From CG10-46-32 sp964606465 (GTDB lineage: Bacteria; Patescibacteriota; Patescibacteriia; UBA2169): 8,032 nt of DNA. Numbering within the stretch: the first letter of the stretch is position 1; every line of letters begins with the position of its first letter. Under the pieces are notes generated by a model. It searched no databases and was not told the DNA's origin. It saw only the letters and a list, made by a program, of their open reading frames with translations. The position numbers and the translations under genes are program-made. Below, in pieces: positions 1-5,841 of this stretch. The stretch covers positions 1-8,032 of the forward strand of contig CAZSGI010000033.1 in NCBI GenBank assembly GCA_964606465.1, given 5' to 3'.

Positions 1-757
1 CGGTGGTTGAGACGGACAAATACAGTAACGTCAACATGGCGAACACGCCGGCCTGGATAATACCCACCAAAAGCTCCAACAACATGAATGGGGCCGGCAC
101 CAGCAACCCGGCCAGGCTGCTCATGACCGAGAGTAAGACCTCGCCCGCGAAAATGTTGCCGAACAAACGAAAGGACAAGGACAGCACTTTGGCCAGCTCG
201 GTCACCACCTCGATGAAACCCACGCCCAGCTCGACCACGGCTGTGAAAATGGCAATGGGGCCGCGGCGCAGGCTCTTGATAACATTACCAATCTGAATAA
301 ATTTACCGACATGGGTGAAAACTCCGACCGTGATCAAACCGTACACGTGCGAGAGGATAACGGCCGAGAGAGCCATGGCCGCCGTTAAGTTCAAATCCGT
401 GGTGGCGGGCCGCAAAACAAAGGTGTGGTTCCAGGTCAAACTGCCGGTGCCGGGCAAAAGCGTGAGCCAGTTGGAAAGCAGGATGAAAAAGAACACGCCG
501 CCCACGATCGGTAGAAATTTTAAGGTTTTTTTCCGGTCGCCCGTCACCTGGTCGAAATACCCCAGCATGGTCTCCAGAAAAAATTCCATGGCGTTCTGCA
601 ATCCGGCCGGTCGCAGAGACAGGCGCAACCTGATGAAAATGCCCATGAGCAAAAAAATGGCGATGGCGAGCCAGGCGTTGATGATCGTGTTGGTTACCGG
701 CAAACCGGCGATGTGTCCAACAACATCCGGGGCTAACGTGGGGATATGAAATTCCAT
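1..757 (-). CDS. atpB: F1Fo-ATP synthase subunit a (3' end cut by window edge)
   Basis: This is the membrane subunit a of the F1Fo-ATP synthase, which forms the proton half-channels next to the c-ring. It starts at the ATG at 757 (MEFHIPTLAP) and stays open to the left edge, giving 252 visible residues. The signature helix ELAKVLSLSFRLFGN carries the essential arginine (Arg197 here, codon 169-167, equivalent to E. coli aArg210). The last helix contains IIQAGVFAMLTLLYL with the conserved Gln235. The family normally ends shortly after this helix, so only a few C-terminal residues should be missing. Several hydrophobic segments are visible, and the N-terminus is short. It lies 6 nt after the AtpZ/AtpI-like gene and should be followed, outside the window, by subunit c. 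No good ribosome binding site is visible, so translation may be coupled to the gene before it. The family call is very secure. Confidence 0.96.
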   Translation of the reverse strand, partial: MEFHIPTLAPDVVGHIAGLPVTNTIINAWLAIAIFLLMGIFIRLRLSLRPAGLQNAMEFFLETMLGYFDQVTGDRKKTLKFLPIVGGVFFFILLSNWLTLLPGTGSLTWNHTFVLRPATTDLNLTAAMALSAVILSHVYGLITVGVFTHVGKFIQIGNVIKSLRRGPIAIFTAVVELGVGFIEVVTELAKVLSLSFRLFGNIFAGEVLLSVMSSLAGLLVPAPFMLLELLVGIIQAGVFAMLTLLYLSVSTT

Positions 758-763
758 AAATAA

Positions 764-1027
764 TTACTTACGGTCGCCTAACTTCTGATACTCCTGCCCG
801 TACTGCTTGGCTTTGCGGTAAATAATAATACCGGACAACAGGGCCGCCAGGATAAAAGCTAAAACCGTAAATAGCCAACCCCCGTGGTACCGCTCATCAA
901 GCCACCGCCCCGCGAGCGCAAACAGCACTACGGGTACGGCAATAGTGGCGCCAAAATCGCCTATGATGCGGAACGCAAACAGGTAGTAACTCCGGTCGGA
1001 CGATGGGTGATGCTTCAGCTCGTTCAT
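764..1027 (-). CDS. AtpZ/AtpI-like ATP synthase accessory membrane protein
   Basis: An 87-residue protein with two membrane helices (about residues 22-40 and 50-70) joined by the short loop motif RWLDERY (41-47). It ends in a basic, hydrophilic tail. This is the pattern of the AtpI/AtpZ family (PF09527, ATPase_gene1), small proteins encoded at the head of ATP synthase operons and implicated in c-ring assembly or cation handling. Its position directly before atpB supports the call. I chose the ATG at 1027 (MNELKHH). The frame can be extended to a TTG at 1057, but those ten extra residues look unrelated to the family and neither start has a clear ribosome binding site. The pair is transcribed from the promoter at 1130-1102. 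Whether it is closer to AtpI or AtpZ cannot be decided here. Confidence 0.85.
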   Translation of the reverse strand: MNELKHHPSSDRSYYLFAFRIIGDFGATIAVPVVLFALAGRWLDERYHGGWLFTVLAFILAALLSGIIIYRKAKQYGQEYQKLGDRK

Positions 1028-1101
1028 AACGAAAAAAAGTAGGTTTCTGCCTGCCAAACAATAACCGCATTCCCAAGCATTGGGCTTACTTGAGCGATTT
1101 C

Positions 1102-1130
1102 AGTATACCAAATACGTTCCCCTTTATCAA
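1102..1130 (-). promoter_or_regulatory. Sigma70-type promoter of the ATP synthase operon
   Basis: On the minus strand a -35 element TTGATA (1130-1125) is followed by a 17-nt spacer and a -10 element TATACT (1107-1102). This is 5/6 and 5/6 of the consensus at the optimal spacing. Transcription would begin near 1095, leaving a leader of about 68 nt before the AtpZ/I-like ATG. The leader contains a small perfect inverted repeat (CCCAA, loop GCA/TGC, TTGGG at 1084-1072). The promoter begins just 3 nt after the T-run of the preceding terminator. Confidence 0.8.
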
Positions 1131-1133
1131 CAC

Positions 1134-1167
1134 AAAAAAGCACCCAATATGCTTACATACAAGGTGC
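1134..1167 (-). terminator. Rho-independent terminator after the export gene
   Basis: On the minus strand GCACC (1167-1163) pairs with GGTGC (1144-1140). The intervening sequence can form an inner TATG/CATA stem around a TAAG loop, with a symmetric TTG/TTG internal loop between the two stems. A run of six T follows (1139-1134). It lies 49 nt beyond the stop codon of the small multidrug export gene and immediately before the ATP synthase promoter, so it separates the two transcription units. The stem is modest, so termination may be partial. Confidence 0.65.
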
Positions 1168-1215
1168 CCTACGCCCTTGTGTCAATGCTCATAGACCCTT
1201 GATTTTTTTCCGAAA

Positions 1216-1674
1216 TTACAGTAAGCGGAGCACCCCCACGCTGGTCAGCGTCACCGCGAGGCCAGCAATCAGCACCCCCAAAAAAATGAGCCAGAACGCT
1301 CGCCAAAACGGTATGCCAAGCAGGTAGGCTGCGGCTGCTCCGCTCCAGGCCCCGGTCAGGGGCAGCGGAATGGCCACAAAAACCACGAGCGCAATGGCGC
1401 CGTACACCTCCCACTTCCCGATAATCTTGCGGCGCGTGCGGTCGAACACCCAGGTGAAAAAACGCGCCCAGAACCTTGAGCGGTCGGAAAGGAATTTAGA
1501 AACCAGGTCCAGAAAAAGCAACAAAAAAACGACTGGCACCATGTTTCCGAAAACCGAGAGCGCGAACGCTTCGGCTACCGGAAGATGCAGCGAGCCCAAT
1601 GCCAGCGGAATAGCCAAACGCAGCTCCCCGATCGGGGTTGCAGCCGCGAGCGCTGTCTGTAGGTACGGATCCAT
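1216..1674 (-). CDS. Putative small multidrug export protein (Sm_multidrug_ex, COG2426-like)
   Basis: A 152-residue, very hydrophobic protein with about four membrane segments. It shows the features of the Sm_multidrug_ex family (PF06695): TPIGELRLAIPLAL at residues 13-26 with conserved Glu17, Arg19 and Pro23, then FGNMVPV at 42-48, a basic cytoplasmic stretch (SDRSRFWARFFTWVFDRTRR) and a second Pro-rich half with IPLPLTGAWSG. The second half mirrors the first, as in DedA-like folds. I chose the ATG at 1674. It has an AGAAGGTG-type Shine-Dalgarno 6-7 nt upstream, one of the few clear ones in the window, while the longer frame would need a TTG at 1689 inside that site. The family name is historical and the transported substrate is unknown. 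It follows the 59-aa membrane protein by 66 nt and is followed by a terminator. Confidence 0.85.
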   Translation of the reverse strand: MDPYLQTALAAATPIGELRLAIPLALGSLHLPVAEAFALSVFGNMVPVVFLLLFLDLVSKFLSDRSRFWARFFTWVFDRTRRKIIGKWEVYGAIALVVFVAIPLPLTGAWSGAAAAYLLGIPFWRAFWLIFLGVLIAGLAVTLTSVGVLRLL

Positions 1675-1740
1675 TGTGCACCTTCTCAAACCGCGGCTTC
1701 AGAAGCGGAGAGGCTCGCATGGAGCAATTCTCTTGCCGCG

Positions 1741-1920
1741 TTACCCCTTGCTCATCTCGCCCGCGACAAGGACAACCCCGAACGCCACGAGCACCACGGG
1801 CCACACCGGAAAGTCGGCATCCACAAACCCCATCTGCCGCGCGAACAAGAGCAGCCCGAGGATAACCAAAAACACGCCGAACGTGATTTGCGTGGAGTGT
1901 GCCATTAGCTTTTTCGCCAT
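1741..1920 (-). CDS. Small LiaF/DUF5668-like two-helix membrane protein
   Basis: This 59-residue reading frame runs from ATG at 1920 to TAA at 1743-1741. It begins MAKKLMAHSTQ, then has a first hydrophobic segment (about residues 12-27, TFGVFLVILGLLLFAR), a turn with GFVDADFPVW, a second hydrophobic segment (about 39-54, VWPVVLVAFGVVLVAG) and a short EMSKG tail. This is the arrangement of LiaI/LiaF-type transmembrane domains (DUF5668-like): FGxxLIxxGLLxL, a Gly/Asp turn, WPxxLIxxG. Stand-alone copies occur in many bacteria, often as envelope-stress or membrane-associated proteins, but the function is unknown. It sits 45 nt downstream of the predicted start site of an extended -10 promoter and 66 nt ahead of the export gene, so the two probably share a transcript. 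The ribosome binding site is weak (A-rich leader). Confidence 0.72.
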   Translation of the reverse strand: MAKKLMAHSTQITFGVFLVILGLLLFARQMGFVDADFPVWPVVLVAFGVVLVAGEMSKG

Positions 1921-1971
1921 AGTTTTGTTTTTCTTTTGTTACCCGCGGGCGACTTTTCCACAGGTAGGTAC

Positions 1972-1980
1972 AGTATAGCA
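1972..1980 (-). promoter_or_regulatory. Extended -10 promoter of the small membrane/export unit
   Basis: On the minus strand TGC followed by TATACT (1980-1972) matches an extended -10 element (TGnTATAAT type). It lies between the rmuC stop codon and the 59-aa membrane protein gene. No good -35 is present at normal spacing, since TAGCCG occupies that place, which is typical of extended -10 promoters. The start site would be near 1965, giving a leader of about 45 nt. Confidence 0.5.
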
Positions 1981-1997
1981 CATTTTGCGCGCGCCGG

Positions 1998-3083
1998 CTA
2001 CTCGTCAATTTTTTGCGGACCCTCGATGAGCTCCGGGGCAACGGTCTGCTCGGCGCGACCCGTGATGCGCATCACGTCTTTGTCGATTTTTCCCAGCTCC
2101 CGGTACGACGTGTTGTACGTGTTGACCGCGGTTCCGAGGTTGTTGCCGAGCTTGCGCATGTGCTCCTCGTAGTTGGCGATGTGCTTGCCCAAAGCTTCCA
2201 CGCGCGTTCGGATCTCGTGCGCGTCTTTCTCGATCTGTAGGGCGCGCATGCCCTGCAGCACGGTCTGCAGGTACGCCAAGAACGACGTCGGGGACACGAT
2301 GATGACGTGCTTCCGGCGGAACGCGTACTCAATGAGGTCTTCGGTTGAAATCTTGACGGCCCCGACTTTGTTGATGAGTAAATCGTAGTACACTCCCTCG
2401 CTCGGGATGAACATGAACGCGAAATCCATGGTACCCTCGCCCGGGCGGATGTACTTTGAGGTTTCGTCAATCCGGCTCTTGAGGTCGTTCTTGAACACCT
2501 TTTCCAGCTTTTCGCGGGTCTCGGGGTTGTCCTCGGTCACGATGCGGTTGTAGTTCTCTAAGGAGAACTTGGAATCAACGGGCACGATCTTCTCCCCCAC
2601 GAACACCGCGGCGTCAACGATTTCACCGTCCTGAAAAGCGTACTGCATCTGGTACGAACCCGGGGGCAGCACGTTCTTGAGCACTGATTCAAGGTAGTAC
2701 TCTCCGAGCACGCCGCGCTGCTTGGGGTTCTTGAGAATGTTCTCGAGCGAGCGGATTTGGTCCCCCACGCCCGCGACCTGCTTGTTGGTTTCGTCCAGCT
2801 TGGTGAGGCGTTCGGTGACGTCTTTGAGGATCTGGTGCGACTGGCCCGTGATTCCCTGGATGACGCGCGAGGACTGGCCGAACTGCTGCTGGATCATTCT
2901 GGTTGATTCCCCGAGCTTTGCATCCAGCGTGCGCGTGAGCTCGTTGAGCTGGTTCTGAAGGAGCTGCAAGGCTTGGGTGTCCGGCGGCTTCTGTGTCTCG
3001 CGGATGCGGTTCAAAAGCACAAACGCAAGCGCGCCAAAGCCCCCCAAAAGGATGATACTGATGATTATGGAAGCGGTGTCCAT
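1998..3083 (-). CDS. rmuC: DNA recombination protein RmuC
   Basis: A 361-residue RmuC-family protein. A single N-terminal membrane segment (about residues 4-24) is followed by a long Gln-rich, probably coiled-coil region (about 35-117) and then the RmuC core. The core begins with the characteristic NPKQRGVLGEYYLE (119-132, Glu128) and continues with a PD-(D/E)xK-like site: Asp157 in EIVDAAV and PVDSKF at 168-173 with Asp170 and Lys172. RmuC is a predicted nuclease-like protein that limits inversions at short inverted repeats. The protein is shorter than the E. coli one (about 475 aa) because the coiled coil is reduced. The frame is open far upstream, but the ATG at 3083 places the membrane helix at the N-terminus and the upstream residues are the wrong frame of tatD. 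It overlaps the tatD end by 19 nt, which suggests translational coupling. It is the last gene of the operon, and no obvious terminator follows it. Confidence 0.92.
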   Translation of the reverse strand: MDTASIIISIILLGGFGALAFVLLNRIRETQKPPDTQALQLLQNQLNELTRTLDAKLGESTRMIQQQFGQSSRVIQGITGQSHQILKDVTERLTKLDETNKQVAGVGDQIRSLENILKNPKQRGVLGEYYLESVLKNVLPPGSYQMQYAFQDGEIVDAAVFVGEKIVPVDSKFSLENYNRIVTEDNPETREKLEKVFKNDLKSRIDETSKYIRPGEGTMDFAFMFIPSEGVYYDLLINKVGAVKISTEDLIEYAFRRKHVIIVSPTSFLAYLQTVLQGMRALQIEKDAHEIRTRVEALGKHIANYEEHMRKLGNNLGTAVNTYNTSYRELGKIDKDVMRITGRAEQTVAPELIEGPQKIDE

Positions 3084-3877
3084 GGCGAGAGGTTGAAAAA
3101 TTTCCGCGCGTTCTCTGTGGTTTGCCGCGCCACTGTAGCATAGTCCTCGCCCCTGATTTCCGCAATACCCCGGGCCACGTGTTCCACGTATGCGGGTTCG
3201 TTCTGCTTGCCGCGGTACGGTTCCGGTGCGAGGTACGGGGAATCGGTTTCTGCCATGAACCGGTCCGCGGGGATGTTTTTGACAACTTCTCGCAGGGATT
3301 CTGAAGCGTTTTGGTACGTGACAATGCCGGTAAATGAGAGCATGCACCCGAGCTCCAAAAACTGCTGCGCGTGTTCCCAGTCCCCGCCATAGCAGTGCAA
3401 AACGCACTTTGTATACCCGAAATCTTTGATGATGCGGTACAAATGCTCGTACGCTTCCCCTCCTTGCTCGTGCGTGCCGTCCCGCGAGTGCAGTATGGCC
3501 GGAATGCCTTTTTCCTTGGCCAATGATAGGTGTTGCCGCAGCAGATCCTCCTGCTTTGACAATATGGAGTCGCGCCGCGCTTCGTCCAGGTGGTAGTGAT
3601 CAATCCCGGTCTCCCCGATTGCCACGACTTTCGGATTATCCGCCTGCTCCGCAAACCAAGCGACATCAAACTCCTCATCAAGAACGTGCGTGGGGTGCAA
3701 CCCGATTGACGCAAAAACACCATCCTCGCGGGCGATGGTGATTGATTTTTCACTGGTGGATTTGGCCGCGCCCACACATACCATTTGGATGCTCTTTTCC
3801 CGCGCGCGCTTGACCACATCCTGCCAGTCCTTGTTGAACGCCTTGAACGAGAGGTGGCAGTGGGTGTCTATGAGCAT
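3065..3877 (-). CDS. tatD: TatD family metal-dependent hydrolase/DNase
   Basis: A 270-residue TIM-barrel hydrolase of the TatD family, the usual length. The metal ligands are all in place: DTHCH at 4-8 (His6, His8), IGETGIDHYH at 87-96 (Glu89), AILHSRDG at 127-134 (His130), HCYGG at 161-165 (His161) and AETDSPYLAP at 209-218 (Asp212). TatD proteins are Mg2+-dependent 3'-5' exonucleases acting on DNA or RNA, implicated in DNA repair or turnover. The specific physiological substrate is not certain for most members. The start is the ATG at 3877, 6 nt after the cvpA stop and without a visible ribosome binding site. A tatD gene near the methionyl-tRNA synthetase gene is a known arrangement (metS-yabD in Bacillus), and here it is preserved with cvpA in between. 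The next gene, rmuC, overlaps its end. Confidence 0.95.
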   Translation of the reverse strand: MLIDTHCHLSFKAFNKDWQDVVKRAREKSIQMVCVGAAKSTSEKSITIAREDGVFASIGLHPTHVLDEEFDVAWFAEQADNPKVVAIGETGIDHYHLDEARRDSILSKQEDLLRQHLSLAKEKGIPAILHSRDGTHEQGGEAYEHLYRIIKDFGYTKCVLHCYGGDWEHAQQFLELGCMLSFTGIVTYQNASESLREVVKNIPADRFMAETDSPYLAPEPYRGKQNEPAYVEHVARGIAEIRGEDYATVARQTTENARKFFNLSPWTPLP

Positions 3878-3883
3878 AGCATG

Positions 3884-4402
3884 CTATATCAAGGACTGAA
3901 TCTGTTTGATGGCGTCCGGCAAGAGCGGCTGGACGATTCCCGCGACGCCCAAGAGGATGGGCGCCACGCGCGAACCATCAAAAAAGCTCTGCACCGCGGA
4001 ACCGAACGGGAACCGCGCCGCAAAGTAGAGCACCAACCCCAAGAGGATGGAAGACTGCAAAAGCCCCAGCGCCGCGCCGAGCAGGCGGTTGCCGAACTGC
4101 ATGAACGGCAGCACCGCCACGGCCGTGTACGCGCGCTCGGCCAGGGAGACGATGAACGACACCGCGTAGTTGACCGCGATCAGGAGCGCCACGAACGCGA
4201 CCATGCGCGCCAGGTTGATGTTGCGGTCAAACCCAATCAGGGGCGCGATCCACTCGGCGACCGGCTCGTAGTACCGGCTCGCGATAACCACGGACCCCGC
4301 CAAGCCCACGAGCCCGCCCACGGATCTGATGAGCCCTTTCTTAAACCCCCAGACCGTGGACCACCCGACTATGCCGAGGAGGATGTAATCAATGATGAGC
4401 AT
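3884..4402 (-). CDS. cvpA: CvpA family membrane protein
   Basis: A 172-residue membrane protein with four predicted helices. The N-terminus has the CvpA pattern: MLIIDYILLGIVG, a helix, then the basic GFKKGLIRS motif (19-27) followed by a Gly-rich second helix. Helices three and four cover about residues 67-92 and 103-133. CvpA proteins are required for colicin V production in E. coli, and homologues are linked to envelope homeostasis; the molecular role is unclear. The start is ambiguous. The ATG at 4402 fits the family N-terminus but has no ribosome binding site and sits just 6 nt after a TATACT box. A GTG at 4426 adds eight residues and overlaps the metG stop as GTGA. I prefer 4402 on family length. 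The stop at 3886-3884 is 6 nt before tatD. Confidence 0.85.
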   Translation of the reverse strand: MLIIDYILLGIVGWSTVWGFKKGLIRSVGGLVGLAGSVVIASRYYEPVAEWIAPLIGFDRNINLARMVAFVALLIAVNYAVSFIVSLAERAYTAVAVLPFMQFGNRLLGAALGLLQSSILLGLVLYFAARFPFGSAVQSFFDGSRVAPILLGVAGIVQPLLPDAIKQIQSLI

Positions 4403-4408
4403 GGGGGT

Positions 4409-4414
4409 AGTATA
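4409..4414 (-). promoter_or_regulatory. Possible internal -10 box (leaderless cvpA transcript)
   Basis: The minus strand reads GGTATACT with TATACT at 4414-4409, the same octamer as at the ATP synthase promoter. A start site 7 nt downstream of the box would fall on the A of the cvpA ATG (4402), giving a leaderless mRNA. The -35 region is poor (TTTCCG at 17-nt spacing), so this may be chance. Confidence 0.3.
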
Positions 4415-4422
4415 CCAAATTT

Positions 4423-5841
4423 TCACTTCCGCGGAAACAGGGCAGCCGCCTTTTTCACCTGCTTCGCCCCAAACTGCGCAATGACCGATTCCGCGGTTTC
4501 GGGTAGGAAGGGTCGGAGTAGAACCGCAACGTTCAGAATGCGCTGGCTCGCTGGCTCAAGTACTGCTTTCTTCTCGGAAACATCATCCATTTTCCAGGGT
4601 TTAAACTCGGCAAGCGCCTCATCAACCCTGCTCAATTCTTGCCAGATGATTGCAAGCGCCTCATTGAACGCATATCCTTCCATCGCCGCTTTGACGGATT
4701 GGGAGAGTTCTTTGTCATTGCCGGCTTTGATTGAAACCTTGATCTTGTCTTTTTCAAGCAAGTTTGATACGCGCGAAACCACGTTGCCCAGGCCGTTCGC
4801 CAAATCGCCGTTGTAGCGCTGGAGAAACTTTTCCATGGTAAAGTCCCCATCCTCAAACGGCGGAATCTCGGCGAGCAGGTAGTAGCGCAACGCATCGGTC
4901 CCGTACTGTTCCACCATTTCAAACGGGTCAATCGCTTTACCCGCGCTCTTGCTCATCTTCTTGCCTTCGCTGGTGATGAAGCCGTGGATCAGAATCTGTT
5001 TTGAGTTGGGAAGCCCGGCCGACAAGAGCATCGCCTGCCACATGGCTGCCTGCTGGCGCAGATTGTCTTTGCCCGCGATTTGCACGCCCGGCCAGAACTG
5101 CTTGAACTTTTTCTCGTCCCCGGGCCAGCCCAGGGTTGAAATGTAGCTCACGAGCGCGTCAAACCACACGTACATCACGTGCTCGGAATCCCCGGGCACC
5201 GGCACGCCCCAGGGCATTTTTTCTTTGAGGCGCGAGACGCTGAAGTCTTCAAGCCCGCTTTTGACGAATGCTGCGATTTCTTTCAAACGGTGCGCCGGGA
5301 GCACGAAATCCTTTTGTGACGCGTATCGTTTCAAAAGCGAGTCCCGGTACTTTGAAAAACGGAAAAAATAATTTTCTTCTTCTATGGATTCAAGCTCTGC
5401 GTCCGGGTGCAACGGGCATGCGCCGCGAACGAGCTCTGAATCGGTCTTTTCCAGCTCGCACCCAACGCAGTACTTGATTTTGTAGCTCTTTTTGTAAATA
5501 TCCCCTGCTTTGTCGCAACGCTTCCAGAATTCTTGGGCAGCCCGTTTATGACGCTCATCGGTCGTCCTGATGAACGCGTCATAGCTCAAATTCAGCGCGG
5601 ACTTGAGGTCATCAAATCGTTGCGCGTGCTTGTCCGTGTACGTTTGCGGATCCTCACCGGCTTCTTGGGCCTTGCGGTAGATTTTGAGGCCGTGCTCGTC
5701 CGTGCCCGTGTTGAAAAACACGTCGTCGCCCCGGCTGCGCCGGTAGCGCGCAATTACGTCCGCTTGCACGATTTCCAAAGCAAACCCGATGTGAGGACTT
5801 GCGTTCACATAGGGAAGTGTTGTGGTTATGTAGAACTTCAT
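4423..5841 (-). CDS. metG: Methionyl-tRNA synthetase (MetRS, compact one-zinc form)
   Basis: This class I enzyme charges tRNA(Met) with methionine in the cytoplasm. The 472-residue frame has the HIGH-type motif ASPHIG (14-19), TGTDEHG (45-51), a single zinc knuckle (Cys125, Cys128, Cys142, His145) as in the Thermus-type enzyme, VWFDALVSYI, and KMSKS at 295-299. The C-terminal helical anticodon domain is present with NGLGNVVSR and EFKPWK, but the protein ends there. The extra C-terminal dimer/tRNA-binding domain found in many bacterial MetRSs is missing. One methionine-pocket position is unusual: Gln264 stands where E. coli has His301 (both are 31 residues before KMSKS). The ATG at 5841 overlaps the stop of the AI-2E gene as ATGA and has a GAGG 9 nt upstream. 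The gene stops at TGA 4425-4423, overlapping the alternative cvpA GTG. Confidence 0.97.
   Translation of the reverse strand: MKFYITTTLPYVNASPHIGFALEIVQADVIARYRRSRGDDVFFNTGTDEHGLKIYRKAQEAGEDPQTYTDKHAQRFDDLKSALNLSYDAFIRTTDERHKRAAQEFWKRCDKAGDIYKKSYKIKYCVGCELEKTDSELVRGACPLHPDAELESIEEENYFFRFSKYRDSLLKRYASQKDFVLPAHRLKEIAAFVKSGLEDFSVSRLKEKMPWGVPVPGDSEHVMYVWFDALVSYISTLGWPGDEKKFKQFWPGVQIAGKDNLRQQAAMWQAMLLSAGLPNSKQILIHGFITSEGKKMSKSAGKAIDPFEMVEQYGTDALRYYLLAEIPPFEDGDFTMEKFLQRYNGDLANGLGNVVSRVSNLLEKDKIKVSIKAGNDKELSQSVKAAMEGYAFNEALAIIWQELSRVDEALAEFKPWKMDDVSEKKAVLEPASQRILNVAVLLRPFLPETAESVIAQFGAKQVKKAAALFPRK

Noticed and set aside
1675..1740. Inverted repeats (CGCGGC/GCCGCG and GCTTC-T-GAAGC) in the gap between the 59-aa gene and the export gene
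   Set aside because: The arms are short in a GC-rich gap. No T-run follows, and they do not clearly occlude the Shine-Dalgarno sequence at 1676-1685.
1954..1962. TTTTCCACA on the plus strand, a match to the relaxed DnaA box TTWTNCACA
   Set aside because: It is a single site. About half a match is expected by chance in a window of this size on both strands, and there is no cluster, AT-rich unwinding region or dnaA/dnaN neighbour.
1496..2041. Minus-strand frame spanning the export gene and the 59-aa gene
   Set aside because: It overlaps two better supported genes in other frames, and its translation is Arg/Gly/Ala-rich with no domain.
3084..3407. Upstream extension of the rmuC frame (108 more codons)
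   Set aside because: It lies entirely inside tatD in another frame, has the Arg/Gly/His-rich look of a shadow translation, and would bury the N-terminal membrane helix of RmuC.
3876..3887. A 12-bp perfect palindrome (ATAGCATGCTAT) at the cvpA-tatD junction
   Set aside because: It is short and has no loop. It is largely fixed by the cvpA stop and the tatD start codon, with nothing to link it to a regulator.
3785..4816. Long plus-strand reading frame (343 codons)
   Set aside because: It is antisense to cvpA and metG. Its translation is rich in Arg/His/Gln/Glu without any recognisable domain, as expected for the complement of GC-rich hydrophobic coding sequence.
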